Source: Amorphophallus konjac (lineage: Eukaryota; Streptophyta; Magnoliopsida; Alismatales; Araceae). Taken from it: a stretch of DNA of 64,000 nucleotides. A model generated the notes under the pieces. The model was not told the DNA's origin. It saw only the letters and a program-made list of their open reading frames with translations, and made no database searches. A program made the translations under genes and the position numbers. The stretch covers positions 124,906,886-124,970,885 of the forward strand of contig CM040126.1 of NCBI GenBank assembly GCA_022559845.1, given 5' to 3'. Positions 30,630 to 43,105 of the stretch are shown piece after piece; the stretch's first letter is position 1, and each line of letters opens with the position of its first letter.

Positions 30630-33600
30630 TGTAATACCCTGATTTATTAACAAATAAAAATTTCTAGAAAATTTATAAGAAATTAATTAGAAAATCCTTA
30701 ATAAATAGAATAAGTTAAATTTTGACCATTTTGTAAAAAAATGGAAAATTTAGAATCTTGTAGAGGATAAAATGTTTAATAATAGTGTCTTCTGTGACCA
30801 GCCCAAATAAAACCCGTAATTTGGCCGAATTAACTGATTAAGGCCCAAATCCACACTTAATCTAATTGGACCTTAAAACATGATTTTGAGCCCAATACCC
30901 GATCATTTAGGCTGAGACCGAATCCAAATGAAAGGTTAGAATGAGAGGATCATTTCCCCTCTCAGTTCTCCCAGAAAGCCTAACCCTAGAGAGCGAATTT
31001 TTGGATAGAAGGTAGCTGAAAACCCTATCCGCGCCGTTCGAGCACTACCCTATTGATTGGACTCTATCTCCACGAATAGAAGACTCTAGACCTTTTATGA
31101 CCTATAAAAATGACCCTTGTCAACCCTAGTTTCGTTTGGGTGCTGTGGCGGCCGACGAGGATCGTGGACGAGGGAGAATCCGGGCGATCACCGACGGGGT
31201 GTTCTTAGCGCATCGTCGTCCCTTCTTCTTCCTTCTTCCTCCAATTAAGGTGGGTTATAACAAGCCAAACCTTAAGTATCATATATGGTTAGAACCAGTA
31301 TCGAGTGCTCTTTCTATTGAATGCAAAAGCCCTAAAAGTTGCTTAGCATCCTGCGAGAATTTTAGGGTTTAGTAGAAGCATGTCACATCTAGGGTTATAC
31401 TTGTTTCATCTCATTTTAAGTAGAGATTTCAAGCACTAAAGATTAAATTGAGCATGCTATATTGTAAAACTTTTTGTGCTTTTTCTTTTGAATCCAAAAG
31501 CCCTAATTATTATGCTCCATGCGGTGCGTATGCAGTAATTTATTGTAACCCTAGCCAACTCGCCGGAGGCGGGTAGGGCAAAAGGGGGCTTGACTGTTTC
31601 TTACTTGCGCAGCCTCGCGATAGACCGCCCAACCTGGTTAGGCGGCATATTATTGACCGTTTATGTGTTTATGATTTGTATTATGTTTCTGGGAAGCACA
31701 CCATGACCTTGACCGCCCTTATGTCAGGCGGCCAGTGATTGACCATTCATCTCCCCCAGTGGTTCATTACATACCGCTCATCTCCAGCAGGCCTTCGGAC
31801 CTGAGGGGGATAAACGGCATGTCGTGCGACCACCGAGGAGGATGAAAGGTCCCTACTGGACCGTCCATCTTTACGGAATTCATTAAATTGCCTTTCTTGC
31901 ATGATTTATGATAGTAGATTAGTAGTTAAATGTAAGTTAGCAACATGCATAAAAACCCTGGAAAGTTATAACAGTAAATAATTATAAACTCTTGCTGATT
32001 TATTCATCTTGACCTTGGATCATCTTCTTCAATGAATGTTAATATTAATCATGATTCATTATTAATTAAAAATTATATTAGGATTGTTTGACAGTCGTTC
32101 TACTCCGGTAGAATTGACTGACCGCATTACTGGTTTTCGCTGATTTACTAGCCCCATTTCCTTGTAATGGTTGGGACTCTCCACCAGATATTCCTTCCGT
32201 CAGACTAGGACCTCCATTACGGGACCTCCGTAAGTCCCCGCGTGCCTGGGATTCCCACTAGGACGCCGGGTAGGTTGTACCACCAAGACCTGAACCTGTT
32301 AACGCGATCGAACAGCTTGAATTTATCGTGTTGTGAGCCTCGGATCACTTTGGACCGACTGAGTCTTGCGCGGCCGGAAACGGACCGTTCAACTCAGTGG
32401 GCGGCCCAGAATGAACCGTTCATCCCTGGCCCAGTGCCAATTTCGTTGGTCGATTAACCTTGTTCTACCTTCGACCTAAACTTATTTTGATCGGCCCAAT
32501 AAGCCTTAGGCTGACCAGTGGAGAGTGGGCTGGACCTTGGTTCAGTTCCGCCCCACCTATGGCAGCCCGGAGCCCAAATTGGGTGGATGCTAGTTATTTA
32601 AGTCAAGCCCAGTTGAGCGGACTGGATTGGACCGTCTGTGATCTTGAGCGGACCCTATTGGACCATTTGTCCCTGAAGCGGCCCAATACTGCACGTTTAT
32701 ATTGTTCGTGAACTTCATGTCCTTCTGGCCCTGTACGGCCCATCCTTGACCGTCCATTATAGTTAAAAGGCCAATTTAGGACGTTCTTCTTTGAGCGGCC
32801 GACAATGGTCCGTTTATTCCTCGAACTCGTGGTGGCTGATTCTCAGCCCAGATTCTCTGTGCGACTCATATATGACCGTACAATTTATTGAGCGGCCCAG
32901 TGAGAACCGCGTATCATCCAGAACCAGTTTTTTCCCGTGGTTTATGATATTGAATCCAAGAACCTATTGGTTCTTGATAAATTGAACCTTCTAGGTAAAG
33001 TATTGCTTCAACTTATCCTTGGGTCTTTCTGAGGAAAGTTCTATCTTGATTAATTGGCCATTTAACTTGATTAATGTCTAGACATAACTTGGATCTTGGA
33101 TCCTTTAAATCAATGCCAACGCATCATAAGGGCCCGGTCTGGTCCTGGGAGGAGCATCCGAAAAGTACTTATGCCCCGGGGAGTTTGAATGACATGGTGA
33201 GACATTGCACTGAGTGCATGACTAGCGTGATGTCTATGACAATAATCTCTTACCTAAAATTATCTTGACTTGGTTAAATCTTGCTTGTTGGCCAATTTCT
33301 AGTTTCATTATATTCCTGATCTTGTACCTCTTCTACTTATGTCATTTCTTTTCGCACATTTAATGCAATTAATTGGTTAATTACTTAAACTTTCCTGTTA
33401 TTATCTACTGAGTGTTCGCTCACCTAGTTGTTCCCCCTTTTCAGGTAGCTCAGGTGAGGACTCGCAATCCGATGGGAACGGGCAAGAGTGTTGATCATGG
33501 AGCGAGCCATATAGATGCCGCGGATCCAGAAATAATTGTCTATGTTTAGTCGTGTTTTAAAATGTTGTTCAAAGAGTTGTAATGTGAAGTCAGTCAATGT

Positions 33601-33817
33601 AATGTGGTCTAGTGGATGTTATTATGGAAATGTCATTAAGGTTGTTTAAGTTGGTTATGTAAATGGGATCATGGATTATGAAATTGCTATTTAATTAATG
33701 AAGTTATTTTATGTTCGTGGTTAATCCTTATGTTTTAGTGTAGCATGTCTGGAAATGAGCATAATACAGTTAAATATTTCTACTGCCAGTCCCGATATTT
33801 TGCATCGGGGCGTGACA
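30630..33817 (+). repeat. 3' LTR of the Tekay-like element (3188 bp)
   Basis: Starts TGTAATACCCTG and ends CGGGGCGTGACA, both usual for Tekay/Del LTRs. From about 31620 to 32910 it holds roughly ten copies of a loose motif, GCGGCCCA followed within 4-10 bases by GACCGTTYAT or a variant. The next bases, TTATC, would be the right target duplication; the left copy is not in the window. Small open frames inside (for example 32242-32457) are not credible genes. Confidence 0.85.
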
Positions 33818-35080
33818 TTATCCTAGGTAGGCCTTGGCTGTTTGATCGGGATGCCACCCTCCAAGGTCGGTCGAACACTTGCACGTTCGACCACGGGGTC
33901 CATAGGATCACCCTCCATCCCACCCAGCCGATGGATCCTTCTGTCCGAGGACCATCCGATCCCAGCACTTCCACCCCTCCTAGTCAGGGGACAATTGGCC
34001 CTTCCACCTCATCCACGACGCGGGATACTACCTCTTCGACTGCTCTTAGCATAGGAGGCCTCCCACCCCGGAGGTTATTGATGATTAGCCCGCGAGAGAT
34101 GGAGCAAGAGGTGACAAGGGGTAGCCCTATCCTTGCCGTTGTTGTCCGAGGAGTGGAGTATGTCACTCCTAGGTCTGATAATGAGCACCCCCCAGAGGTA
34201 GCTGCGATCCTCCGGGACTTTTCTGATGTCTTCTTGGAAGACCTCCCCGAAGGCCTTCCTCCTATGTTGGACATCCAGCATGAGATCGACCTTGTCCCGG
34301 GCTCGTCCTTGCCTAACCTCCCCCACTATAGGATGAGTCCCACAGACCATGTTGAACTTCAAAGGCAGGTCGAGGAGTTGATGAGTCGGGGATCTCTTAG
34401 GGACAGCAAGAGCCCTTACGTTGTTCCTGCATTGTTGGCCCCAAAGAAGGATGGCACATGGAGGATGTGCGTCAATAGCCGTGCGATCAACAAGATCACG
34501 GTTGGATGATTTATTAGACATGATGTTAGGAGCCACTCTCTTTTCAAAGATAGATCTTCGTAGTAGCTATCACCAGGTGCAGATCAGGCCTGGGGATGAA
34601 TGGAAAACGACATTCAAGACCAAGGATGGTCTTTATGAGTGGTTGGTTATGCCCTTCGGCCTTTCCAACACCCCTAGTACTTTCATGTAGTTTATGACCC
34701 AAGTTTTACGCCCTATGATAGGTGTCTTCTTGGTCGTCTACTTTGACGACATTCTTATCTATAGCCGCACTAGGGAGGACCACTTAGACCACCTTAGGCA
34801 GGTCTGTGTCGTTTTGAGACGAGAGAGCTTATTCGCCAACCCGAAGAAGTGTGCCTTCATGACTGATCAGATCACCTTCCTCGGGTTCATTATGTCTAGA
34901 GATGGAGTCTCTGCTAATTCAGAGAAGATTAGGGCCATCAGGGAGTGGCCCGAGCCCCGCACCCTCCATGATGTCCGAAGCTTCCATGGCTTAGCGACGT
35001 TCTATCGCCGCTTCATTCGTGGCTTCAATTCTATCACTGTCCCGATCACTGATTGCATTAAGAAGGGGGCATTCGTATGG
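33818..35080 (+). pseudogene. pol: Protease end and reverse transcriptase of chromovirus F
   Basis: ILGRPWLFDRDATLQGRSNTC is the C-terminal part of the gypsy protease. After a Ser/Thr/Pro-rich linker comes the pre-RT block DFSDVFLEDLPEGLPP, then [38 protein letters not shown], a small deletion at about 34503-34506 that removes the usual YRFPLPR-type block and shifts frame, [36 protein letters not shown] at 34688-34690 and the catalytic YFDDILIYS (34739 on). The thumb ends with FYRRFIRGFNSI near 35035. It is inactive because of the deletion and stops. Upstream gag and the protease active site are missing, displaced or lost when the Tekay-like element inserted. Confidence 0.85.
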
Positions 35081-37202
35081 ACTAAGGTTGCAGCCACGGC
35101 CTTTCAGGACATTAAGGAGCGCATGACCCAGCACATATTCTTGCTTTACCTGATTTTTCTAAGGTGTTTGAGGTCACATGTGATGCTTCTGGAGTGGGTA
35201 TTGGTGGAGTACTGAGTCAGGAGTCCCACCCATTGCATTATTTAGCGAGAAGCTTAATGATGCCAAACTGCGTTACTCTACTTATGATAAAGAATTTTAC
35301 ACAGTTGTCCAGGCATTGAGGTATTGGAGGCATTATCTTTTGCACCAGGAGTTTGTCCTTTTTTCTGATCATGAGGCCTTACGATTCCTCCATACCCAGA
35401 AGAAGCTGAACGCTCACTACAGTCGTTGGGTGGAGTATCTCCAGGAGTACACCTTTGTGCTCAAGCACAAGGCAGGAGCGGAGAACAAGATCGCCGATGC
35501 ACTGAGTCGGCAGATGATGATGTTGACCACCATGAGTGTTGAGGTGGTAGGTTTAGAGAGGCTGAAGGATGCTTATGTTGATTGTCTAGATTTCGGTCTG
35601 ATCTATGCAGCCTTTTAGGCCGGTCCCTCGCGTGATTATAGCGAGTTTGTGCTACAGGAGGGTCACCTATTCAGGGGTGACAAGTTGTGCATCCCACGGA
35701 CTTCTGTTCGTGACTTTCTTACGTGGGAGATGCACGCGGGAGGTCTTGCTGGCCACTTCAGCCGGAACAAGACCATAGAGTCGATTGAGCATAGATTCTA
35801 TTGGCCTAGCTTGAAGAGAGATGTCGCTCGCATCGTGGCCTTGTGCCGCACATGCACCATGGCCAAACAAAGGAAGCAGAACACCGGCCTCTATACTCCC
35901 CTCCCCGTCCTAGATAGTCCATGGCAGGACATTAGCATGGACTTTGTGTTGGGATTGCCCCGCACCCTATGACGGCATGACTCTATCTTTGTGGTTGTAG
36001 ACATGTTCTCGAAGATGGCATTATTTATTCCGTGCTCCAAAACCTCGGATGCCCCTAAAGTTACTGGTCTATTCTTTTCCCACTGTCTCCAGGTTCGGAC
36101 TTCCCCGCACTATAGTGTCTGATAGGGATGTGCGCTTTACTAGCTATTTCTGGAAAACCCTATGGCACATGATGGGTACCCAACTGAAATTCTCCACTGC
36201 ATACCACCCTCAGACGATGGTCAGACTGAGGTTGTCAATAGGAGTTTGGGAGATCTTTTTAGGTGTCTTGTCCGAGATCGAGTCAGGGATTGGGATTTGA
36301 TCTTACCCTTAGCCGAGTTTGCCTATAACGATTCGGTCAATAGGTCTACAGGTATGAGCCCGTTCGAGATTGTCACTGGCTGTAGACTTAGAAAGCCTAT
36401 AGACCTAGTCCCATCTCCCATCCAGTCCCGTGTATCCGAGTCAGCCGAGCCTTTTGCTGATCACATTAGGCAGTTGCATGAGCATATCCGTCATCACATT
36501 GAGTCCAGCAACGCACGATACAAAGAATTGGCTGATGCCCATAGGCACCACCGTGAGTTTCAGGAGGGCGACTATGCCATGATCAGGGTCAGACCTGAAC
36601 GATTTCCCTCGGGAGCCGTAAAGAAGTTGCATGCTCGCGGTGCCGGTCCCTTTCGGATAGTGAGGCGAGTTGGATCAAACGCATATGTTGTGGACTTGCT
36701 AGAGGATTACGGGATCAGCTCCACATTCAATGTCTCGGATCTCGTCGCTTATATGGACCCAGCGGTGATATCCAGTGAGCCCTTTGAGCCATCTCCACCC
36801 ATTGTAAGTGACACCACCCTAGAGTGTCCACCTCCAGCCTTGTTACCTCAACAGCGAGAGCATATAGAATGTATACTAGACGAGCAGGTGACGACTACTC
36901 GAGGCGGAGTGTACCAGCGCTATTTGGTGCGTTGGAGGGGACGACCCGCGTCCGAGGACAGTTGGATCACCCGGGACGAGCTACAGAGGATAAATCCAGA
37001 TCTGCTGGATCGATACCAGAGCGACCCGGACCCTTACTCGACGGGGTCGAGCTTCTCCCACCTGGGGAGAATCGGTGAGGACACCAGGGCACGAGTACAG
37101 CTCGACTCAGCGAGCCGTCGTTACCGGACCCACAACACGACTCGGTCGACACCGACCTCTTTGTGGCTGGGGGACAGTCTAGAGTCGCCATCGGAGCAGT
37201 GA
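35081..37202 (+). pseudogene. pol: RNase H, integrase and chromodomain of chromovirus F
   Basis: RNase H shows [16 protein letters not shown] (about 35173) and, after frame changes, RYWRHYLLHQEFVLFSDHEAL and KIADALSRQ. The integrase zinc finger has HAGGLAGHFSRNKT and CRTCTMAKQ. The core has SMDFVLGLPRT followed by a stop at 35971, then [12 protein letters not shown] and, after another shift, [13 protein letters not shown]. The chromodomain, near 36850-36990, reads IECILDEQVTTTRGG then YLVRWRGRPASEDSWI. The polyprotein ends at TGA 37200-37202. At least three frameshifts are present. The chromodomain would bind methylated histone tails in family members. Confidence 0.85.
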
Positions 37203-39071
37203 TATTCTAGTACGTATTTTATATGTATTTGTACGATATACGTATTTGGATGTATTTGGTGTGTATTTGGCATGTATTTGGCATGTATTTGGTTTGTATT
37301 TTCTTGAGTTTTTATATTGGGTCAATGGTAGAATAATTGACCATGTATTTGTATTTTTATTTATTTTGGTCCAAGGGGAATTAATATGGTCCAAGGTGAA
37401 TAAAATAACCAAGCCATTTATATTGACTTGGAGAGAGGGGTGCCCCCTCCTTTGTCCCCTTGTGGGATTATTTTATTTAACCTTGTCCCCCATTTTCCCT
37501 TTATGCCCCCTTGACCAAGGGTAACCTAGGTAATTTGGCTAGGTCTAGGGTTTGATTATATATAGTCTCTTGTTGTATTTGGAACAAATTAATGAAGAAA
37601 TTAAATGCTAAGTGGATTTGAGCGCACCTCTCCCCCTCTCTTCTTGTTCTAAGTGTTCTTCTCTCTTCTTCCCCATTTCTTCTTCAGATTTGATCCTAGA
37701 TCTTCTATCTCCCTCAAATTTCTTCTTCTTCCCTTCTTCCTCTATCATCTGTGATCATTCACCGCCGCCACCGCTGCCGTTCGTGCCTCCGTTGAGCCAC
37801 CACAAGCCGGTCATCATCCTGCTGCCCTGAAACTCGAAGTTGCAGGATAGCAGCCCGGTGAAAGGGCTGGTACGGGAGATCCGACCATTAGATCGTCACG
37901 AAACTTTGAGGGTTGGTTCCCCCCATCATAGGCCATTCCCTGTTTAAATTTTAGGTTGATCAGAGTACGGTTGCCCCATTTCACAGCCACCTGTGCTTCT
38001 TCCCCAAAGTCTACCTATGTGTAGATCTACGGGATAGATCTTGGTAGCCGATTTTTACACCCACTCAAATGTTCTCTAAAGTTTACAAAAGAACTATGTG
38101 TGTCACCATAACCCTCTCCTATACCCACCATAAAAATCCCAGGTTCTAACTCGTTCATTTGATCCCCGGTCAAAGCCCTTGATCAGGGAGGTCAAGTTCT
38201 ATCCTGCCTGTTCTGAGTTTTGGGATGGTGTGCTCAGTCAAGTTGCAGTCGGTCCCATTTTCATTCCAGTGGTTGGACAAGTCTGTAATTTTAATATGAC
38301 ATAGGATTTTGAGTCCTCTTTCCAACAGTTCTCTTTGTGTCCCGATCTGACGTCGGAGTTGGATGTACCAGCCGATCTCGTCAGAGCGCGCAGATCTGGC
38401 CGGAAGCTAAGCTGCGGGACAGCCTTGGGAAACAAATCCCAAGAAATCGCCCGCCATCACTCCGGTGACCGCCGCTCCCGGGGATCGACCCGGGACACTC
38501 CAAGAACGCCCCTGCCAGTCGCTGCAGCCAGGAGCCACCCCCGGACGTCACCGTACCAGCAGCAGGTCCCACTTGCTATCCTGCGGGCCCGAGTGAACCG
38601 AGCTAAACCGGCTGACCGCGTCCGCCCGAGCGCCACCGACTGCTGCCCGCCAACCCGAGATTGGTGCTCCCGGACCCCAGATGTCGTCTGTTACCTCCCT
38701 ACATGGAGTGGGCTATCGAATTAATTCTGTAATTATTAATTATTGCTGTACCGGGAGTTCCAGATCTCGACCGAGAAGTCTTCCCCACGCCCCGAGCGTG
38801 GAGGTACGCTCGCTTTCCCCCTTTTGTCTTATTTGCTTATTTAGTATGCGTTCTAGATGCCGCTACATGTGAGTAGGATATCTTGCTAGCTAGTTAAATA
38901 TTAATCACCGCTGTGAGTTGTGAGTGCGAAACCCGTCCCGTGACTCGTTCCGAGCACGAGAGTGAGCCGACCACCCGAGTTTCAAAGCCGGTTTCCCAAC
39001 CATGCAGATCGTCATGTTTCTCTCGCCAGGGACGATCGTGGGTTTAGCGCTTCTTGTTTGGGGCATGATCA
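37200..39071 (+). repeat. Probable 3' LTR of chromovirus F (about 1.87 kb)
   Basis: Starts TGATATTC at the polyprotein stop and ends GGGGCATGATCA, so its termini are TGAT...ATCA. It begins with about five GTATTTGG(CAT/TGT) repeats (37248-37303), has a TATA-like TTATATATAG at about 37556, and a C/T-rich transcribed leader. No second LTR is available for comparison, so the right edge is tentative. Open frames within 37612-38872 are not supported as genes. Confidence 0.5.
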
Positions 39072-39222
39072 CATCTTCTGGAGCTCGTTCGGTGCTGCAT
39101 CATAGTGTTGTTGCTAGTCACGTCATCTTATTAGTCGAGTTGTCCGATAGAGTCCAAGGTCGCAACCAACTCGAGTCGAGTCCTATAGTCGTCCCGCATC
39201 AGGTTGCATCCTAAAAAGCGCG

Positions 39223-39996
39223 ATGGATGTTTCCTTCGGACCACTCGTGGTTGCTGATCATGCCAAGTACGGCTACCTAACGGTTCCAACAAAGTTCGGA
39301 GACTTCCCGCCGGTAGTGGGCTTCCCCAACTTTTTGGTGGTAGCCTTTGTCGAGCTTCTGTATGTCTAGAAGATGGAGCTGGTCACTGCTGCAAAGGCGA
39401 CCCTGATTGATGCAGCTGCGGTGGGCTGCTATGTCCACCATATCCACTCCCGTGCTTCCCGCAACAAGAAGCGCTCATCAGTTGCCAGGAGGGCTGCCAG
39501 AAAAGGTGCCGGCGTGCTGTAAGGCCGCCTGTCAACATCGGGCAAGTACGTTCTAATCGGAGACGTCTACATCTTTTTGAACGGCCGATAGGCTAGAATT
39601 TCACTTGATAGGGTGGTTGCAAATGTACCAGTGCGGAACTCTTTTCAAGCACTATCTAAAGACAGGACGGATCATCTGAAGTTCGGATCAAGTGGAGGTT
39701 TGGCCCCGAAGCCAACCAAATTCAAACAAGTGTGGGTGCCTAAAAGGATGCGGGCCCCGACTGCTGCCCAACCAGAGCCTGTCCAAGCCAATGGGTTCGA
39801 TAGAAAAGAAGAAGAAGAAGAAGAAAGAATTGAGGTGCCAGCTTTGACATCTTGTAGACCAACCTTCCAGGCCTATGGCCGGCAGGCGAATATTCATGCT
39901 TATAGTAGAAGATATGGCAAGATAGCCGAACAACAGCAGCTCGCTTATAGGCGCCGGCTCAACCCAGGATGTCACCATCAACACTCTACCCTATAG
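39223..39996 (+). pseudogene. ORF1 of element G, unknown function
   Basis: From ATG 39223 one frame of 258 codons is open except for TAG 39370, TAA 39523 and TAG 39592. It starts MDVSFGPLVVADHAKYGYLT and has a hydrophobic patch (VVGFPNFLVVAFVELLYV). An Arg/Lys-rich segment (SRASRNKKRSSVARRAARKG), an acidic EEEEEE run near 39812 and a Gln/Tyr/Arg-rich end follow. I do not recognise a domain. Its position, upstream of gag and in the element's sense strand, matches the additional ORF1 described for Ogre-type Tat elements, whose role is unknown. The basic segment could be a nucleic-acid-binding or nuclear-targeting region; that is inference. Confidence 0.5.
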
Positions 39997-40559
39997 ATGG
40001 GCAAGATGGCATTACCCAGGCTGTCCGAGGATATTTTCAGGGCCTTGGGAACACCTTTCAAGGGACGCAGCGGCTCTTGGAGGTTATGAGCGTTGTAGAA
40101 GATGAAAACCGGGGAGTGCAAGTCAACCCGGAAGAAGTTGCATATGAAGGGTCCGGTTGCTATGGACCATCTTTCCATGAACAAGATACACCGAGGGTCT
40201 CGATGTTCGATAGGCTAACCTTCCCTGGGCAGCCAGCCAGGTGGGTGATACGGAGGAATAGGCACCTCCAAATATTTTGCTGCAACATGGCCAGAGTGGC
40301 TAGCCGCTATGGGTCTCTACCCAATGAACTTGAAGAGGTGACTAGGCTCACCGAGAGGCCCGATCCTGTCACCAGAAGGAAGAAGGCCACAGTTGATGCA
40401 ATGCAAGCCCTTGGAAGAGAAGCAAGTGCGGATGTAGTCACCATGGCTGCAAATGTGATCACCACTGATGACGAGGGCGAGAGGTCATCGCTTGCTTCAG
40501 ATGCTCCATTAGAGGGAGGAGGCCAGGCACCTAGCCCTTCCCCCCCGATCCGACAATGA
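39969..40559 (+). pseudogene. Unknown reading frame between ORF1 and gag of G
   Basis: A 196-codon frame overlapping the end of ORF1 by 28 bases, without internal stops. It contains FDRLTFPGQPARWVIRRNRH, LPNELEEVTRLTERPDPV and an acidic C-terminus (TDDEGERSSLASD) rich in Ser and Pro. It may be the continuation of ORF1 after a frameshift or the N-terminal extension of gag. No domain is recognised, and I would not treat it as a separate host gene, because it lies in a continuous retroelement context. Confidence 0.4.
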
Positions 40560-42063
40560 TGCTACTGCTCCTGAAGTATCAACAGGAGATTGAGATGCTG
40601 AAGAAACAATTGAGCGATCTGAGCATGCAGCATCAGCCTCGAAGCAGGTGGAAGTCCCTCCTGAAACATCACGGCGTGGCTCTAATGAGCTCGAGGGTTC
40701 ACCTCAGATGACGGCTCCTCAGCCACCACACAACTATGTTGGGGGAATGACCCCGATACCATCACCAGCTCCTCAACATCAGGGGACTACCGCTACTATG
40801 CCTCAGGCCACGATGTTAGCAACACCTCAAATGCAGTAAGCCCACTTCTATCTAAATCCTGTGGATCTGGCAATGGTGAGCAACCTGATGGTTGAACAAA
40901 TAATAGACATGAAGCTAGTAGACCAAGGTGGTGATGACTATGCCTCGTTCGATATATACAAGGTGTCGTATCTAGCCCACCATGCATCTAAAAGACTCCC
41001 TCCTGGCTTCAATAATCCGTCGAAGTTTGACAAATTCAACGAGCAATGATCCCGGAAGGAGCACATAGCCTATTACATGAACGTGATGGGCGATCTGGCC
41101 GCGGATGAGTCCTACCTGCTGAAGTTCTTCGAGTCTTCTCTCACGAGACTTGCTTTCGAGTGGTACTCGAACTTGCTAGCCGGGTCCATTAGCGATTGGC
41201 CCGAAATGCAACGGAAGTTCCGGGAGCGGTTCCACGTTGCTGAAAGGGAAGTCACCATGGCCGAACTGTATGCTTCCAGGCAGAAAAGTGATGAAACAGC
41301 CTTGGAGTACATCAAAAAGTGGCGGAATCTTAGTATGAGATGCAGGCGGCCGCAACACCAAGAAGATGTTGTATAGATTTGCAAGTAAAATCTGAAGCAG
41401 GAAGTCCTCGAGAGGATGATAGGAATGAAAATCAGGTCTTTCGACCGATTAAACAATGTGGTGGCAAAAATTGGGGATTTCCTCTCAAGATATTCCTCTG
41501 CCCCTACTGCCTCCAGTGAAAAAGCCAAATCGGCTGATAAGCAGCCTGCGCCCAAGCTAGTTGATATTGTAGACTTCAAGGCGTTTGAGTAGCAAAAAGA
41601 TAAAGACAAGGGAGTTACCGACCCTCCTCTTGCTAAGGCAGCTGAACGTCAGGAGGGCCCATCCTTGAGGAACAAAATGAAGAAGTTGTACTCCTTCCCC
41701 AAGGAGAAGACCCAGGTTTTGTTTGAATGGGCTACCCGCTACAACAAGATTACACTGCCAGACCTGAAGAGGCCAAGTGACACTAGGAGGAAAGATGATC
41801 CTCACTTTTGCCCGTATCATCAGATGCTTGGGCACCCCATTGAAGACTGCTACATCTTTAAGGACATCATTGAAAGTCTGATTAAAAAGGGGGAGCTACA
41901 GATGGGTGAGTACAAGGTAGATCCTCCATGCCAGCATTCAATGCCTATACTGGGGGCAACCATCAACATGATATCATTATATCAGCAATTGCCCGAAGAG
42001 GTGGCGGAAGCTTGCACCAAGCACACCTATAAGGCTTTTGTGCTAACCCCAGTAAAAGACTAG
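40555..42063 (+). pseudogene. gag: Gag of element G, first copy
   Basis: Capsid-type gag. A short coiled-coil opening (LLLLKYQQEIEMLKKQL, other frame) is followed by the gag domain. From 40861 it reads LPPGFNNPSKFDKFNEQ, stop, then HIAYYMNVMGDLAADESYLLKFF, SSLTRLAFEWYSNL, WPEMQRKFRERF and ETALEYIKKWRNLSMRC. Next come a variable linker and a Cys/His segment, FCPYHQMLGHPIEDCYIFKD, with IKKGELQMGEYKVDPP. Stops: TGA 41047 (CpG site), TAG 41374, TAA near 41386, TAG 41590 and TAG 42061, all in a single frame. A second, related gag lies downstream at 44466-45486. Confidence 0.8.
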
Positions 42064-43105
42064 GAAGACTGGCATATGGTACCTACAAAGGCAAAAAGAA
42101 GACCGGCATCCCGCCTTGCTCTGGGAATCCGAATTCGTGGCATTACACCCCAGCCAGCTCCACCTGTAGTGACCCCGGTCTGGCATGACATGGCCCCTCG
42201 AATGATCACCAAGAGGCCGACAGATAATAAGACGAAGCAAGCCCATTGCGGGTACATCAAGAAGTCAGCCCGGTAGTCAAACAACTGCAGAAGATTATAA
42301 ATGGGTTAGATGAATATGAACAACCCAAGCTCCAGCCAGTGCAGCTAAAAGAATATGTCCCTTGGGAACATCTAGAGTCCCTCGGGCTAGAGCAAGAAGC
42401 TGAAGATGAATTTTGGGGAGGGATTGCCCCGAAAGATGCTCCACGTGATCAGATGTCAGCCGAGAAAAGAACGAAAATGAAGAAATCAAAGAACAAAAAG
42501 AAAGGCAGCATCATCTCCTGCAACACTTTGTCGGCTTTGTTTAGCATGGCCCAAAGCTCTAAAGAAGATGATGAAGAAATCTATTTCACACCGGCTGAAG
42601 CACACCAGGCTGAAACTTCCACCTCCCAACAGGCCACTTGGTCTGGGAGAAAGTGGGGACGTCTGCCCCCAGCTAACCACACTATCATGTTCAAGGGTGA
42701 ATAGCCGTACCAAATCCCCAAACTGAGATAAAGGGCGTAAGAGTCCCGCCTCCACCGGGCCTCTACCCTGAAGATACGAGTGACCAGGGAGTCCCCTCAC
42801 TCACTAAATTTCTGATGGCAAAGAAGGGCAAGTAGCCATGCCAGTAGTCTGAATCAATGGTTAAGAACACTTCCACCCAGGCCTCGAGTGTGCCATTTTT
42901 GACAGATGAAAGTGGCGAGGGCATCGCCCATATCACCAAACCCATCCAAATAAAAGAACTAGCCGATCAGATGAGTCAGGATCAGGTTACTCCTGAAGAA
43001 GTAGATAGACCGCCTTCTGAGCCGACGGCTCCGGCACCAGGTTGCAGTAAGCACAACAAAGCTGAAGAAGCAAGACTGGCTATTGTACGAGCTGGTGCTT
43101 GAATA
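42064..43105 (+). pseudogene. Spacer region between gag and protease of G
   Basis: Reading shifts among frames: GYIKKSAR, then LKEYVPWEHLESLGLEQEAEDEFWGG, a Lys-rich KKSKNKKKGSI and acidic KEDDEEIYFTP, then EEARLAIVRAGA. This is the usual poorly conserved linker between Tat-type gag and protease. No function can be assigned. Confidence 0.5.

Larger units (their letters stand above)
26503..33817 (+). mobile_element. Tekay/Del-like chromovirus, 5'-truncated
   Basis: Gag (partial), PR, RT, RNase H, integrase and a chromodomain-like tail lie in one frame, followed by PPT and a 3.19-kb 3' LTR. The RT-before-IN order makes it Ty3/gypsy. The C-terminal chromodomain ending MRKKYPDLF is typical of Tekay/Del elements. 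The 5' LTR and the start of gag are missing: gag begins abruptly at LTR D. The 3' LTR end sits inside the protease of element F, so this element inserted into F. Confidence 0.88.
33818..39071 (+). mobile_element. Chromovirus F (Galadriel-like), 3' part
   Basis: Starts in the protease (ILGRPWLFD) where the Tekay-like element inserted, and runs through RT, RNase H, integrase and chromodomain to a probable 3' LTR (37200-39071). The 5' part is not in the window. The chromodomain wording YLVRWRGRPASEDSW with D..LLDRY resembles Galadriel-group chromoviruses; this lineage call is by memory of family patterns. Codons are G/C-richer than in the Sireviruses around it. Confidence 0.75.

Noticed and set aside
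34075..34536. Antisense open frames across pol regions (for example 34075-34536, 39688-39984 and 44754-45092)
   Set aside because: They mirror clear sense-strand polyprotein domains and show no independent motif.
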